DNA of 64,000 bases. Source: Rhizobacter sp. (GTDB lineage Bacteria > Pseudomonadota > Gammaproteobacteria > Burkholderiales > Burkholderiaceae_C). Every line of letters starts with the position of its first letter. The first letter of the stretch is position 1. The notes below the pieces were generated by a model. That model searched no databases and was not told the DNA's origin. It saw only the letters and a list, made by a program, of their open reading frames with translations. The stretch covers positions 682,001 to 746,000 of the forward strand of contig JAHBZQ010000001.1 of the NCBI GenBank assembly GCA_019635355.1, written 5' to 3'. Of the stretch, positions 25,728 through 34,500 are shown piece by piece. The position numbers and the translations under genes were made by a program.

Positions 25728-27998
25728 ATGACCTCTCCCCAGGCCGGCTTGGCCCTGCCCCTGCCTCCCTTGACGCCGCGCGAGAAGGCGGCGCTCGACG
25801 ACGACGCGTCGCTCGCGCGCTGCACACGCTGGCGCCAGGCGGCCGACGGGCGGCGTGAGGCCGAATCCGTCTTCGCCCTGCAGGGCATGTATTGCGCCGC
25901 CTGTGCCGGCGTGATCGAAGCCGCGCTCCGGCGCGTGCCCGGTGTCGAGAGCGCTGAAGTCAACGCCGCGAGCGAGCGCGCCCTGGTGCGCTGGGACGCC
26001 TCGCGCACCCGCGCCTCGGCCCTGGTCGACGCGGTGCAGGCCGCCGGCTACCGCGCGCTGCCGGCCGAGCATGAAGCGGCCCGCACGGCACGCCAGCGCG
26101 AGTCGCGCCAGGCCTTGTGGCGGCTCTTCGTCGCGGGCTTCTGCATGATGCAGGTGATGATGCTCACCACGCCCGGCTACCTGGCCGCGCCCGGTGAGAT
26201 CGCCCCCGACCTCGCGGCGCTGATGAGCTGGGCCGCGTGGGTGCTGACCCTGCCGGTGCTGCTCTTCTCGGCCGGCCCCTTCTTCAAGGGCGCGTGGCAG
26301 GCGCTGCGGCAAAAGCGCGTGGGGATGGACGTGCCGGTGGCGCTCGGCATCGCCGTCACCTTCGTCGCCGGCACGGTGGCGACCTTCGAGCCGGGTGGCC
26401 TCTTCGGCGCCGACCCGTACCTCGATTCGATGACCATGTTCGTGAGCTTCCTGCTTGCCGGTCGCTGGCTGGAGCTGCGCGCCCGGCACCGCAGCACCGA
26501 AGCGCTCGATGCACTCCTGCAGCGCCTGCCCGACGCGGTGGAGCGGCTGGGCGACGACGGCACGGCCGAGACCGTGCCGGTCGCGCGCCTGCAGGTCGGC
26601 GACCGCGTGCGCGTGGCCGCCGGCCAGGCCTTCCCCGGCGATGCGCTGGTGCTCGACGGCAGCACGCAGGTCGACGAAGCCATGCTCACCGGCGAATCGC
26701 GCCCGGTGGAGCGTGCGGTGGGCGATGCGGTGGTGGGCGGTAGCCTCAACCTCGCGGCGCCCGTGACCGTGCGCCTGCAGAAACTCGGCGAAGGCACGCG
26801 CTACCAGCAGATCGTGGAACTGCTCCAACACGCGCTCACGCAGCGCCCCGGTGTGATGCGCCTGGCCGACCGCTGGGCCGGCCCGTTCCTGCTCGGCGTG
26901 CTCGTGCTGGCAGCGGGGGCGGCGGCCGTGTGGAGCGTGATCGACCCGACGCGCGCCGTGTGGGTGGCCGTGGCCGTGCTCATCGTCACCTGCCCGTGTG
27001 CGCTCTCGCTGGCGGCGCCGGCCGCACTGCTGGCTGCGACCGGCGGGCTCGCACGCCGTGGTGTGCTGGTGCAGCGGCTCGACGCCATCGAAGCGCTTGG
27101 CGCTGTCGACACCGCTGTCTTCGACAAGACCGGCACGCTGACGCAAGACCGTCTGGTGCTCGCCGTCACACATGTGTCGCCGCAGGCTGACCGTGCCGCG
27201 CTGCTGGCCCGGGCCGCGTCGCTCGCCGCGCTGTCGCGCCACCCCTTGTCGGTGGCACTCGTGCAGGCCTTGCCCGCTGCGGCGCCGGCCTGGAGCGAGG
27301 TGCACGAAGCCGCAGGGCAGGGCATCGAGGCGCGTGACGAGCAGGGCCGCCTTTGGCGCCTCGGCGCGCCCGGCTGGGTGGGGCTCAGCGTGCCCACCGA
27401 GGCCACGCGCCCGCGCGTCGCCTGCGCGCCGCAAGACGCCACGGCCGACGAGCAGGTGCTGTTCGAATTCGACGAAGCGCTGCGCACCGATGCACACGAA
27501 GCGCTGCAAGGCCTCGTGGCCCACGGGCTGCAGGTGCGGCTCCTCTCGGGTGACGCCGAAGGCAGCGTGCAGGCCGTGGCCCACCGCCTGGGCATCGCGC
27601 AGACGCAGAGCCAGGCGACACCGGAAGACAAGCTGCGCGCCATCGAGTCGCTGCAAGGGCAGGGCCACCGCGTGCTGATGGTGGGCGACGGCCTCAACGA
27701 CGGCCCGGTGCTCGCCCGTGCCGACGTGTCGTTCGCCCTCGCCCATGGCAGCGCACTCGCGCAGCAGCGCTCCGATTTCATCGTGCTCGGCAGCCGCCTC
27801 GGTGAGATCCCGGCCGCACTCGACCGCGCCCGCAAGACCGTGCGCGTGATGCGCCAGAACCTCGGCTGGGCGCTTGCCTACAACGCCGCCTGCGTGCCGC
27901 TTGCGCTCGCCGGCTACCTGCCGCCGTGGGCCGCCGGCCTGGGCATGGCGGCCAGTTCGCTCTTCGTCGTGCTCAACGCTCTGCGGCTTTCACGCTGA
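25728..27998 (+). CDS. ccoI: CcoI (FixI) copper-transporting P1B-type ATPase for cbb3 oxidase assembly
   Basis: The 756-residue product is a heavy-metal P-type ATPase needed to supply copper to the binuclear centre of the cbb3 oxidase. Features in order: an N-terminal metal-binding domain with CAAC (56-59), eight membrane segments, the actuator TGES loop (MLTGESRPVE), the transmembrane copper motif CPC (422-424), the phosphorylated aspartate in DKTGTLT (466-472), and the hinge GDGLND (653-658). One cysteine-pair domain instead of several, and its place directly before ccoS and ccoNOQP, identify CcoI rather than a general CopA exporter. It has no clear ribosome site before the ATG, which fits the leaderless start suggested by the upstream FNR-like site. 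Confidence 0.95.
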   Translation: MTSPQAGLALPLPPLTPREKAALDDDASLARCTRWRQAADGRREAESVFALQGMYCAACAGVIEAALRRVPGVESAEVNAASERALVRWDASRTRASALVDAVQAAGYRALPAEHEAARTARQRESRQALWRLFVAGFCMMQVMMLTTPGYLAAPGEIAPDLAALMSWAAWVLTLPVLLFSAGPFFKGAWQALRQKRVGMDVPVALGIAVTFVAGTVATFEPGGLFGADPYLDSMTMFVSFLLAGRWLELRARHRSTEALDALLQRLPDAVERLGDDGTAETVPVARLQVGDRVRVAAGQAFPGDALVLDGSTQVDEAMLTGESRPVERAVGDAVVGGSLNLAAPVTVRLQKLGEGTRYQQIVELLQHALTQRPGVMRLADRWAGPFLLGVLVLAAGAAAVWSVIDPTRAVWVAVAVLIVTCPCALSLAAPAALLAATGGLARRGVLVQRLDAIEALGAVDTAVFDKTGTLTQDRLVLAVTHVSPQADRAALLARAASLAALSRHPLSVALVQALPAAAPAWSEVHEAAGQGIEARDEQGRLWRLGAPGWVGLSVPTEATRPRVACAPQDATADEQVLFEFDEALRTDAHEALQGLVAHGLQVRLLSGDAEGSVQAVAHRLGIAQTQSQATPEDKLRAIESLQGQGHRVLMVGDGLNDGPVLARADVSFALAHGSALAQQRSDFIVLGSRLGEIPAALDRARKTVRVMRQNLGWALAYNAACVPLALAGYLPPWAAGLGMAASSLFVVLNALRLSR

Positions 27999-28013
27999 AG
28001 AAGGAAGCCCCGA

Positions 28014-28199
28014 ATGGAAAGCCTCTATCTCCTACTGCCGCTATCGGTCTTGCTCGTGCTGGCGCTGATCGGCCTCTTCGGCTGGGCCGTGCAGTCGGGC
28101 CAGTTCGACGACCTCGAACGCGAAGGCCTGCGCGTGCTCGACGGCGAGGCCGAGCTCACATCGGCACCTTCTCCCGAGCCCGCCCCACCAGGGGCTTGA
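28014..28199 (+). CDS. ccoS: CcoS cbb3 oxidase assembly protein
   Basis: The 61-residue product has one membrane helix (about 4-26, LYLLLPLSVLLVLALIGLFG) followed by the CcoS signature WAVQSGQFDDLEREG. CcoS is required for inserting haem and copper cofactors into CcoN. It lies 15 bases after ccoI and 72 bases before ccoN. The stop codon TGA (28197-28199) is part of the FNR site of the ccoN promoter. The tail after about residue 44 is proline/alanine rich and not conserved in the family. Confidence 0.92.
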   Translation: MESLYLLLPLSVLLVLALIGLFGWAVQSGQFDDLEREGLRVLDGEAELTSAPSPEPAPPGA

Positions 28200-28209
28200 T
28201 CCCGGTCAA
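28196..28209 (+). promoter_or_regulatory. FNR site and class II promoter of ccoNOQP
   Basis: TTGATCCCGGTCAA matches TTGAT-N4-RTCAA in full. Its centre (28202.5) set at -41.5 predicts a transcript start near 28244, and a -10-like GACAAT lies exactly where expected (28232-28237). The resulting leader is about 28 bases, with AAGGA before the ccoN ATG. The site overlaps the ccoS stop codon. This is a textbook class II FNR promoter layout; binding itself is inferred. Confidence 0.8.
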
Positions 28210-28236
28210 GGGTCTTCCCGAAGGGGCTTCTGACAA

Positions 28237-28250
28237 TTGAACCAGTTCAA
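28237..28250. promoter_or_regulatory. Second palindrome over the predicted ccoN transcript start
   Basis: TTGAACCAGTTCAA is an inverted repeat with 5-base arms in FNR-site spacing (TTGAA-N4-TTCAA). It covers the predicted start point near 28244 and the last base of the -10 element. A protein bound here would block the promoter, so it could be a repressing site or a weak second FNR/CRP-like site. It could also be a short leader hairpin. Confidence 0.45.
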
Positions 28251-28271
28251 GAAACCCTCAAGGAACGACCC

Positions 28272-29720
28272 ATGAACACAAGCTCTCCGGCCCTTGCAAC
28301 GCCGGTCTACAGCGACGGTGTGGTGCGCAATTTCGCGCTCGCTGCCGTGCTGTGGGGCATCGTCGGCATGCTGGTCGGCGTGATCATCGCCGCGCAGCTG
28401 ACCTGGCCCGAACTCAACTTCGGCATCTCCTGGCTGAGCTACGGCCGGCTGCGCCCGCTGCACACCAACGCGGTGATCTTCGCCTTCGGTGGCTGCGCGC
28501 TCTTCGCGAGTTCGTATTACGTGGTCCAGCGCACCTGCCAGGTGCCGCTCTTCCTGCCCAAGCTGGCGGCCTTCACCTTCTGGGCTTGGCAACTCGTGAT
28601 CGTGGCGGCCGCCATCTCGCTGCCGATGGGCTACACCCAGGGCAAGGAATACGCCGAACTCGAGTGGCCGATCGACATCCTGATCGCCGTCGTGTGGGTG
28701 TCGTATGCGATCGTGTTCTTCGGCACCATCGGCATCCGCAAGATCCGCCACATCTACGTGGCCAACTGGTTCTTCGGCGGCTTCATCCTCGCGGTGGCCC
28801 TGCTGCACATCGTCAACAGCGCGGCCATTCCCGGCGGCTGGATGAAGAGCTACTCGGCCTACGCCGGCGTGCAAGACGCGATGGTGCAGTGGTGGTACGG
28901 CCACAACGCCGTGGGCTTCTTCCTCACCGCTGGCTTCCTCGGGATGATGTATTACTTCATCCCCAAGCAGGCCGAGCGGCCGGTGTATTCGTATCGCCTG
29001 TCGATCGTGCACTTCTGGGCGCTGATCTTCACCTACATGTGGGCGGGCCCGCACCACCTGCACTACACCGCGCTGCCCGACTGGGCGCAGAGCCTCGGCA
29101 TGATCTTCTCGCTGGTGCTGCTCGCGCCGAGCTGGGGCGGCATGATCAACGGGATCATGACCCTCTCGGGTGCGTGGCACAAGCTGCGTGACGACCCCAT
29201 CCTCAAGTTCCTGATCGTGTCGCTGTCGTTCTACGGCATGAGCACCTTCGAGGGCCCGATGATGTCGATCAAGACCGTCAACGCGCTCAGCCACTACACC
29301 GACTGGACGGTCGGCCACGTGCACAGCGGCGCGCTCGGCTGGGTGGGCCTGATCTCGATGGGCACGCTGTACTACCTGGTGCCGCGCATGTTCGGCCAGA
29401 CCAAGATGTACAGCACCAAGGCCATCGAGCTGCACTTCTGGATCGCCACGATCGGCATCGTGCTCTACATCGCCGCGATGTGGATCGCCGGTGTGATGCA
29501 AGGCCTGATGTGGCGCGCGGTCAACCCCGACGGCACGCTCGTGTACAGCTTCGTCGAGAGCGTGAAGGCGACCTTCCCGTTCTACGTCGTGCGCCTGCTC
29601 GGTGGCCTGCTCTACCTGAGCGGCATGCTGATCATGGGCTGGAACGTCGTGAAGACCGCGATGAACGGCCGCGCCGTGCCGGTGGCCGTGCCCCCGGTGG
29701 CCGCCGCCGCCCACGCCTGA
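28272..29720 (+). CDS. ccoN: CcoN cbb3-type cytochrome c oxidase subunit I
   Basis: The 482-residue product is the catalytic subunit of the high-affinity terminal oxidase, an inner-membrane protein with about 12 helices carrying haem b and the haem b3-CuB centre. Recognisable segments are [20 protein letters not shown] (low-spin haem ligand region), [20 protein letters not shown] (CuB/tyrosine helix), [15 protein letters not shown] (paired CuB histidines) and [16 protein letters not shown] (haem b3 and b ligands). Length is typical. An AAGGA site lies 8 bases before the ATG. It is the first gene of ccoNOQP, under the FNR-type promoter just upstream. Confidence 0.97.
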   Translation: MNTSSPALATPVYSDGVVRNFALAAVLWGIVGMLVGVIIAAQLTWPELNFGISWLSYGRLRPLHTNAVIFAFGGCALFASSYYVVQRTCQVPLFLPKLAAFTFWAWQLVIVAAAISLPMGYTQGKEYAELEWPIDILIAVVWVSYAIVFFGTIGIRKIRHIYVANWFFGGFILAVALLHIVNSAAIPGGWMKSYSAYAGVQDAMVQWWYGHNAVGFFLTAGFLGMMYYFIPKQAERPVYSYRLSIVHFWALIFTYMWAGPHHLHYTALPDWAQSLGMIFSLVLLAPSWGGMINGIMTLSGAWHKLRDDPILKFLIVSLSFYGMSTFEGPMMSIKTVNALSHYTDWTVGHVHSGALGWVGLISMGTLYYLVPRMFGQTKMYSTKAIELHFWIATIGIVLYIAAMWIAGVMQGLMWRAVNPDGTLVYSFVESVKATFPFYVVRLLGGLLYLSGMLIMGWNVVKTAMNGRAVPVAVPPVAAAAHA

Positions 29721-29741
29721 TTCGAAGGATCGAGAACCATC

Positions 29742-30368
29742 ATGGCTCAGCAACACAAAGAATCCGCTTTCAGTCACCAGAAGATCGAGACCAACAACTT
29801 CCTGATGATCGTGCTCATCCTGCTCGTGGTGGCGGTGGGCGGCATCGTGGAGATCGTGCCTCTGTTCTTCCAGCGCTCGACCACGCAGCCGGTGGAAGGG
29901 CTCAAGCCCTACACCGCGCTGCAACTCGCCGGGCGTGACGTCTACGTGCGCGAGGGTTGCTACAACTGCCACTCGCAGATGATCCGGCCCTTCCGTGCCG
30001 AGACGCTGCGCTACGGCAAGTACTCCACCGCGGGCGAGTTCGTCTACGACCACCCGTTCCAGTGGGGCAGCAAGCGCACCGGCCCCGACCTGCACCGAGT
30101 GGGCGGCAAGTACAGCGACGACTGGCACCGCCTGCACCTGATCAACCCGCGCGACCTGGTGCCCGAGTCGAACATGCCGGCCTACCCGTGGCTCAACAAG
30201 AACCTGGTCGACGGCCAATCGCTGCCCAACCACCTCAAGGCCCTGCGTGTGGCCGGCGTGCCCTACACCGACGCCGACATCGCCGGCGCCACCGAAGCGG
30301 TGAAGAACAAGACCGAGCTCGACGCGCTGATCGCCTACCTGCAGGTGATGGGCACCGCGCTCAAGTAA
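29742..30368 (+). CDS. ccoO: CcoO cbb3-type oxidase monohaem cytochrome c subunit
   Basis: The 208-residue product has one N-terminal membrane anchor (about 22-45) and a periplasmic cytochrome c domain. The haem site CYNCH is at 73-77 within [14 protein letters not shown], the CcoO hallmark, and a probable methionine ligand lies in [12 protein letters not shown]. It passes electrons from CcoP to CcoN. It begins 21 bases after ccoN. Confidence 0.97.
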   Translation: MAQQHKESAFSHQKIETNNFLMIVLILLVVAVGGIVEIVPLFFQRSTTQPVEGLKPYTALQLAGRDVYVREGCYNCHSQMIRPFRAETLRYGKYSTAGEFVYDHPFQWGSKRTGPDLHRVGGKYSDDWHRLHLINPRDLVPESNMPAYPWLNKNLVDGQSLPNHLKALRVAGVPYTDADIAGATEAVKNKTELDALIAYLQVMGTALK

Positions 30369-30388
30369 GAACGGACAGGAAGAACGAC

Positions 30389-30550
30389 ATGGACCTCAAC
30401 GACCTCCGATCCCTCGTGACCCTGGTCTCGCTCGCCACCTTTGCCGGCATCTGCACCTGGGCCTGGGCCAAGCGCAACCGCGACCGCTTCGACGAAGCGG
30501 CCCGCATCCCGCTCATGACCGCCGACGATGAAGGAGCCCGCCGTGAGTGA
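30389..30550 (+). CDS. ccoQ: CcoQ (FixQ) small cbb3 oxidase subunit
   Basis: The 53-residue product has one membrane helix (about 8-27) followed by WAWAKRNRDRFDEAARIPL, the conserved CcoQ tail. It stabilises the oxidase complex. It starts 20 bases after ccoO, with an AGGAAGAA stretch as ribosome site, and its last 8 bases overlap the start of ccoP. Confidence 0.92.
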   Translation: MDLNDLRSLVTLVSLATFAGICTWAWAKRNRDRFDEAARIPLMTADDEGARRE

Positions 30551-31454
30551 CTTCTTCAACAGCGGTTGGTCGACCTTCATCGCCGTCACCACGGTGGTGT
30601 CGCTCATCGCCTGCCTGGCGCTGCTCATCATCGCCTCGCGCCGCAAGCCGATGGCCAACGACAACACCACCGGCCACGTGTGGGACGTCGACCTCGTCGA
30701 ACTCAACAACCCGCTGCCACGCTGGTGGATGGTGCTGTTCGTGCTGACGGTGGTGTGCGGCGGTGCCTACGTCTTCCTCTACCCCGGCCTCGGCAGCAGC
30801 GCTGGCACGCTCAACTGGACGAGCACCGGCCAGTACGAAGCCGAGCAGAAGAAGGCCGCCACCGCGATGGCAGCCGTCTATGCGCGCTACGCCTCGCAGC
30901 CCGCCGAAGTGCTGGCCAAGGATGCCGGCGCGATGGGCATCGGCGAGCGCCTCTTCGTCAACAACTGCGCCGCCTGCCACGGCTCCGACGCGCGCGGCAG
31001 CAAGGGCTTCCCCAACCTGACCGACAGCGACTGGCTCTACGGTGGCTCGCTCGAGACCATCAAGGAAACCATCGCCAACGGCCGCCAGGGCGTCATGCCC
31101 CCGATGGCCGCGGCCGTGGGCTCGGCGCAAGACGTGGTCAACGTCGCCAACTACGTGCTGAGCCTCTCGGGCAGCCCGCACAACGCCATCCAGGCGGCGG
31201 CCGGGCGCGAGAAGTTCGTCGCCTGCGCGGCCTGCCACGGCCCGGGTGGCAAGGGCACCCCGGCGCTCGGCGCGCCCAACCTCACCGACAAGGTGTGGCT
31301 GCACGGCTGGGGCGAAGAGGCGATCGTCGCGATGGTCAACAACGGCAAGACCAACGTCATGCCGGCGCACGCCTCGCGCCTGACGCCCGAGCAGATCCAC
31401 GTGCTCGGCGCCTATGTGTGGAGCCTCTCCCGCGGAGCCCCCACCGGGCCCTGA
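30543..31454 (+). CDS. ccoP: CcoP cbb3-type oxidase dihaem cytochrome c subunit
   Basis: The 303-residue product has two N-terminal membrane segments and two cytochrome c domains with haem sites CAACH at 142-146 and CAACH at 228-232. It accepts electrons from soluble cytochromes. The family motif GHVWDVDLVELNNPLPRWW is present. I chose GTG 30543 (VSDFFNSGW): AAGGAG lies 6 bases before it, whereas the in-frame ATG at 30528 would use that same sequence as codons and lacks its own site. It overlaps ccoQ by 8 bases. Confidence 0.95.
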   Translation: MSDFFNSGWSTFIAVTTVVSLIACLALLIIASRRKPMANDNTTGHVWDVDLVELNNPLPRWWMVLFVLTVVCGGAYVFLYPGLGSSAGTLNWTSTGQYEAEQKKAATAMAAVYARYASQPAEVLAKDAGAMGIGERLFVNNCAACHGSDARGSKGFPNLTDSDWLYGGSLETIKETIANGRQGVMPPMAAAVGSAQDVVNVANYVLSLSGSPHNAIQAAAGREKFVACAACHGPGGKGTPALGAPNLTDKVWLHGWGEEAIVAMVNNGKTNVMPAHASRLTPEQIHVLGAYVWSLSRGAPTGP

Positions 31455-31487
31455 CCCCTGACCCCAGCGAAGCGCAACCCTCACCTT

Positions 31488-32948
31488 ATGAGCAGTACCA
31501 AGCCCCGCGTGATCCCGATCGTCGCCGCCGAAGCGGCGAGTGAGGTCGAAGGCGAGGGCGGCTGGCTCTTCGAGAAGCAGAAGAAGATCTACCCGCGCTC
31601 GGTCACCGGCTATTTTTCCAACTGGCGCTGGGCGATGGTGTGGCTCACGCAGATCGTGTTCTACGGTCTGCCGTGGCTGCAGTGGAACGACCGCCAGGCG
31701 GTGCTCTTCGACCTGGCCTCGCGGCGCTTCTACATCTTCGGCCTGGTGCTGCACCCGCAGGATCTGGTCTACCTCGCGGCGCTGCTCATCATCAGCGCCT
31801 ATCTGCTCTTCCTCTTCACCGCGGTGGCCGGCCGTCTGTGGTGCGGCTTCACCTGCCCACAGACCGTCTACACCGAGATCTTCCTGTGGGTGGAGCGCCG
31901 CTTCGAAGGCGACCGCATTGCCCGCATGCGGCTCGACGAGGCACCGTGGTCGTTCAACAAGCTGTGGCGCAAGGCCGGCAAGCAGGCGGTGTGGATCGCC
32001 ATCGGCCTGTGGACCGGCTTCACCCTCGTGGGTTACTTCACGCCGGTGAAGGTGCTGTGGGGTGAAGCGTTCACGCTGGCCTTCGGGCCGTGGGAATGGT
32101 TCTGGGTCCTCTTCTACGGTTTCGCCACCTATGGCAACGCCGGCTACCTGCGCGAGCAGGTCTGCACCTACATGTGCCCCTATGCGCGCTTCCAGAGCGC
32201 GATGTTCGACCGCGACACCCTGATCGTGAGCTACGACCCGGCGCGTGGCGAACCGCGCGGCTCGCGCGGTCGCAAGGTCGACCCGAAGTCCAAGGGGCTG
32301 GGCGACTGCATCGACTGCAGCCTGTGCGTGCAGGTCTGCCCGACCGGCATCGACATCCGCAACGGCCTGCAATACCAATGCATCGGCTGCGCCTCGTGCA
32401 TCGACGTCTGCAACGAGGTGATGGACAAGATGAACTACGAGCGCGGGCTCATCCGCTTCGCGACGCAGAATGGCCTGGCCAACCGCTGGTCGAAGCTGCA
32501 GACGTGGAAACGCGTGCTGCGCCCGCGCGTGCTCGTCTACAGCGGCGTGCTCGGGCTCATCTGCATCGGCTTTGTGGTGAGCCTCGCGCTGCGCAGCCCG
32601 TTCCGCGTCGACGTGGTGCGCGACCGCGGTGCGCTGGCCCGCCTGGTGGACGACGGCGCCATCGAAAACGTCTACCGCCTGCAGGTGATGAACGCCACCG
32701 AGGGCACACAGCACTACCGCGTGACGCTCGAAGGCCTGGAGGGGGCTGCCATCACCTCCAAGGCCGAGTTCGAGGTCGGGTCCGCCGAGGCCCGCTGGTG
32801 GCCGGTGAGCGTGCAGGTGCCGCATGCGGCCACGCGCGCCCTCGGGCCGGGGGCCCACCCACTGCGCTTCCGCATCGAGCGGCTGGCGAAGGGCGACGAC
32901 GGCTCGGTCGACGTGGTTGAAAAATCGACCTTCGTCGTGCCGCGATGA
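31488..32948 (+). CDS. ccoG: CcoG (FixG/RdxA) membrane iron-sulfur protein for cbb3 assembly
   Basis: The 486-residue product has five membrane segments, a GRLWCGFTCPQTVYTEIFLW motif and two 4Fe-4S ferredoxin clusters (CIDCSLCVQVCPTGIDIRNG and CIGCASCIDVCN, about 270-310). A C-terminal Ig-like periplasmic domain follows. CcoG is thought to reduce copper for CuB assembly of the oxidase. It starts 33 bases after ccoP. Confidence 0.95.
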   Translation: MSSTKPRVIPIVAAEAASEVEGEGGWLFEKQKKIYPRSVTGYFSNWRWAMVWLTQIVFYGLPWLQWNDRQAVLFDLASRRFYIFGLVLHPQDLVYLAALLIISAYLLFLFTAVAGRLWCGFTCPQTVYTEIFLWVERRFEGDRIARMRLDEAPWSFNKLWRKAGKQAVWIAIGLWTGFTLVGYFTPVKVLWGEAFTLAFGPWEWFWVLFYGFATYGNAGYLREQVCTYMCPYARFQSAMFDRDTLIVSYDPARGEPRGSRGRKVDPKSKGLGDCIDCSLCVQVCPTGIDIRNGLQYQCIGCASCIDVCNEVMDKMNYERGLIRFATQNGLANRWSKLQTWKRVLRPRVLVYSGVLGLICIGFVVSLALRSPFRVDVVRDRGALARLVDDGAIENVYRLQVMNATEGTQHYRVTLEGLEGAAITSKAEFEVGSAEARWWPVSVQVPHAATRALGPGAHPLRFRIERLAKGDDGSVDVVEKSTFVVPR

Positions 32949-32996
32949 GGATGGCTTGAACGTGATCCCGATGCTGATCTGGAAGGAGACCGCCCC

Positions 32997-33227
32997 ATGA
33001 ACCCGAAGACCCCAACCCCTGAGCCCACCCCCTGGTGGCGTGTCGGCATGGTGTGGCTGGTGCTTGCCGGCCCCGCGGCCGTGGTGCTGGCCGGCTTCGT
33101 GACGCTGCGCATCGCCATCACGCACGTCGACCCGGTGGTGCAGGTGCCGGCCGCCGTGGCCGACACCTCGGCGTCGATGAGCCCGGCGCTCAAGGCACGC
33201 AACCACGCGGCCACGCCGCAACCGTGA
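32997..33227 (+). CDS. Short FixH/CcoH-like membrane protein
   Basis: The 76-residue product starts MNPKTPTPEPTPWWRVGMVW, has one membrane helix (about 16-42) with the VWLVLAGPAAVVLAGFVTL pattern seen in short FixH-like proteins of Burkholderiales, and then ITHVDPVV. Its proline-rich tail is about half the length of classical FixH (about 150-170). GGAAGGAG lies 7 bases before the ATG. Position right after ccoG supports a role in cbb3 assembly; sequence evidence alone is thin. Confidence 0.75.
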   Translation: MNPKTPTPEPTPWWRVGMVWLVLAGPAAVVLAGFVTLRIAITHVDPVVQVPAAVADTSASMSPALKARNHAATPQP

Positions 33228-33490
33228 TGTTTTCTCCTGCGTTCCGGCAGCGCGCGCTCCAGGTGCTCTGGCCCTCGTTCCTGATGGCCGGCGTGCTGGA
33301 GATGCTGCTCTTTGCGGTGGTCGACCCCGACAACCTGCAATGGTTCGGCGGCGCGGCCTTCGACTGGCCGCGGCAAGCGGTCTACACCGCCACCTTCTTC
33401 ATCTTCTGGGGCGTGATGGCGCTCTCGGGGGCGCTCACGGTGCTGCTGATGCGCTCGACGGACGAGATGAATCGGCAGGATCCGTTTTAG
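33227..33490 (+). CDS. Small two-helix membrane protein after the cco cluster
   Basis: The 87-residue product starts MFSPAFRQRALQVLWPSFLM and has two membrane helices (about 14-32 and 50-74) separated by a short loop with VDPDNLQWFGG. I do not recognise a named family. Its ATG overlaps the previous stop as TGATG, so it is probably translated by coupling to the FixH-like gene. Its end at 33490 is followed by an intergenic inverted repeat. A role linked to the oxidase is inferred only from position. Confidence 0.75.
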   Translation: MFSPAFRQRALQVLWPSFLMAGVLEMLLFAVVDPDNLQWFGGAAFDWPRQAVYTATFFIFWGVMALSGALTVLLMRSTDEMNRQDPF

Positions 33491-33520
33491 TCCCGCCACT
33501 CCCCGTTCCCCGCCACCCCC

Positions 33521-33584
33521 GTTCGGGCTGAGCCTGTCGAAGCCCCTGCGCAAGGCACGGCCCTTCGACAGGCTCAGGGCGAAC
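33521..33584. repeat. Intergenic inverted repeat with GAGCCTGTCGAAG core
   Basis: Two 25-base arms (33521-33545 and 33560-33584) face each other across a short loop, each with CTGAGCCTGTCGAA on its own strand. The differences between the arms fall in GG/CC pairs. This core is familiar as a dispersed element in many proteobacterial genomes. It lies between two convergent genes and may end transcription from both sides. It is the only copy in this window. Confidence 0.7.
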
Positions 33585-33618
33585 GGCGCGGCGGCGGGAA
33601 CTCGGTGCGAACGGTGCC

Positions 33619-34407
33619 TCAGCAACGCGCGCTGTTGACCAGCCGCTTCAAGCCTTCGGCGTCGAGGATGCGGATGTCGCGCTGCTTCACTTCGAGCAGC
33701 CCGTCGTCGTGGAACTTCGAGAAGGTGCGGCTCACGGTCTCGAGCTTGAGGCCCAGGTAGGAGCCGATCTCCTCGCGCGTCATGCGCAGCACCAGCGACG
33801 AGGCCGAGAAGCCCCGCGCCTGCAGGCGCTGCGTGAGGTTCAGCAGGAAGGCCGCCAGCCGCTCCTCGGCCCGCATGGAGCCGAGCAGGAGCATCACGCC
33901 GTGGTCGCGCACGATCTCGCGGCTCATGATCTTGTGGAACTGCCGCTGCAGCTCGCCGAACTCGCGCGACAGCGATTCGAGCTGCGAATACGGGATCACG
34001 CAGAGCTGCGAATCTTCCAGTGCCACCGCGTTGCAGCTGTGGCGCTCGCCGCCGATGCCATCCAGCCCCAGCAGCTCGCCGGCCATCTGGAAGCCGGTGA
34101 CCTGGTCGCGCCCGTCTTCCAGCGACACGCAGGTCTTGAAGAAACCGGTGCGCACGGCGTAGAGGCATTGGAAGGGGTCGCCCGAGCGGAAGAGCATGTC
34201 GCCCCGCGCCACGCTGCGGCGGGTGGTGACGAGCGTGTCGAGCCGCTCCATGTCGGTCTGCGGTAGGCCGACGGGCAGGCACAGCTCGCGCAGGCTGCAG
34301 CTTGAGCAGGCGACTTTCAGGGTCGGTGCGGGTGCAGGGGTGCGCGCGCGCCGGGAGGCGGAAGCGGTGGTCGATGCGGTGGTCGGTGTGGGGGCGGTAT
34401 CAGGCAT
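33619..34407 (-). CDS. fnr: FNR-type oxygen-sensing transcription regulator
   Basis: The 262-residue product is an FNR/ANR-class activator of anaerobic and microaerobic genes. It has the cysteines for an oxygen-labile 4Fe-4S cluster, C34-x2-C37-x5-C43 near the N-terminus and C125 in RHSCNAV. A cAMP-receptor-like beta-roll, a dimer helix and a C-terminal helix-turn-helix (about 209-232) follow, and the recognition helix LETVSRTF keeps the E-x-x-S-R pattern that reads TTGAT. An alanine/threonine-rich leader of about 30 residues precedes the first cysteine. It is divergent from hemN and shares an FNR site with it, so it probably controls itself. This is the likely master regulator of the FNR sites in the window. 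Confidence 0.94.
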   Translation of the reverse strand: MPDTAPTPTTASTTASASRRARTPAPAPTLKVACSSCSLRELCLPVGLPQTDMERLDTLVTTRRSVARGDMLFRSGDPFQCLYAVRTGFFKTCVSLEDGRDQVTGFQMAGELLGLDGIGGERHSCNAVALEDSQLCVIPYSQLESLSREFGELQRQFHKIMSREIVRDHGVMLLLGSMRAEERLAAFLLNLTQRLQARGFSASSLVLRMTREEIGSYLGLKLETVSRTFSKFHDDGLLEVKQRDIRILDAEGLKRLVNSARC

Positions 34408-34459
34408 ATGAGGTATCTCAAGCTCCCGGGAATTCTGTTTCCCGGGCCCTCGGCGGCGC

Positions 34460-34473
34460 TTGACCGGCATCAA
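34460..34473. promoter_or_regulatory. FNR site between fnr and hemN
   Basis: TTGACCGGCATCAA matches TTGAY-N4-ATCAA in full. For the minus-strand fnr, a -41.5 placement predicts a transcript start near 34425, and a -10-like CAGAAT is read on the minus strand at 34432-34437, giving an 18-base leader. For hemN the same rule predicts a start near 34508, with a weak CAGTAT at 34497-34502. One site could therefore serve both genes. Confidence 0.75.
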
Positions 34474-34500
34474 GGCGTGCTCTGGTCGCCTTGGCACAGT

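Noticed and set aside
30513..33221. A 902-codon minus-strand frame opposite ccoP and ccoG
   Set aside because: Shadow of well-supported cco genes; no ribosome site or domain pattern.
34408..34500. Longer HemN start at ATG 34408
   Set aside because: The extra 31 residues have no family match and the FNR site would lie inside the gene.
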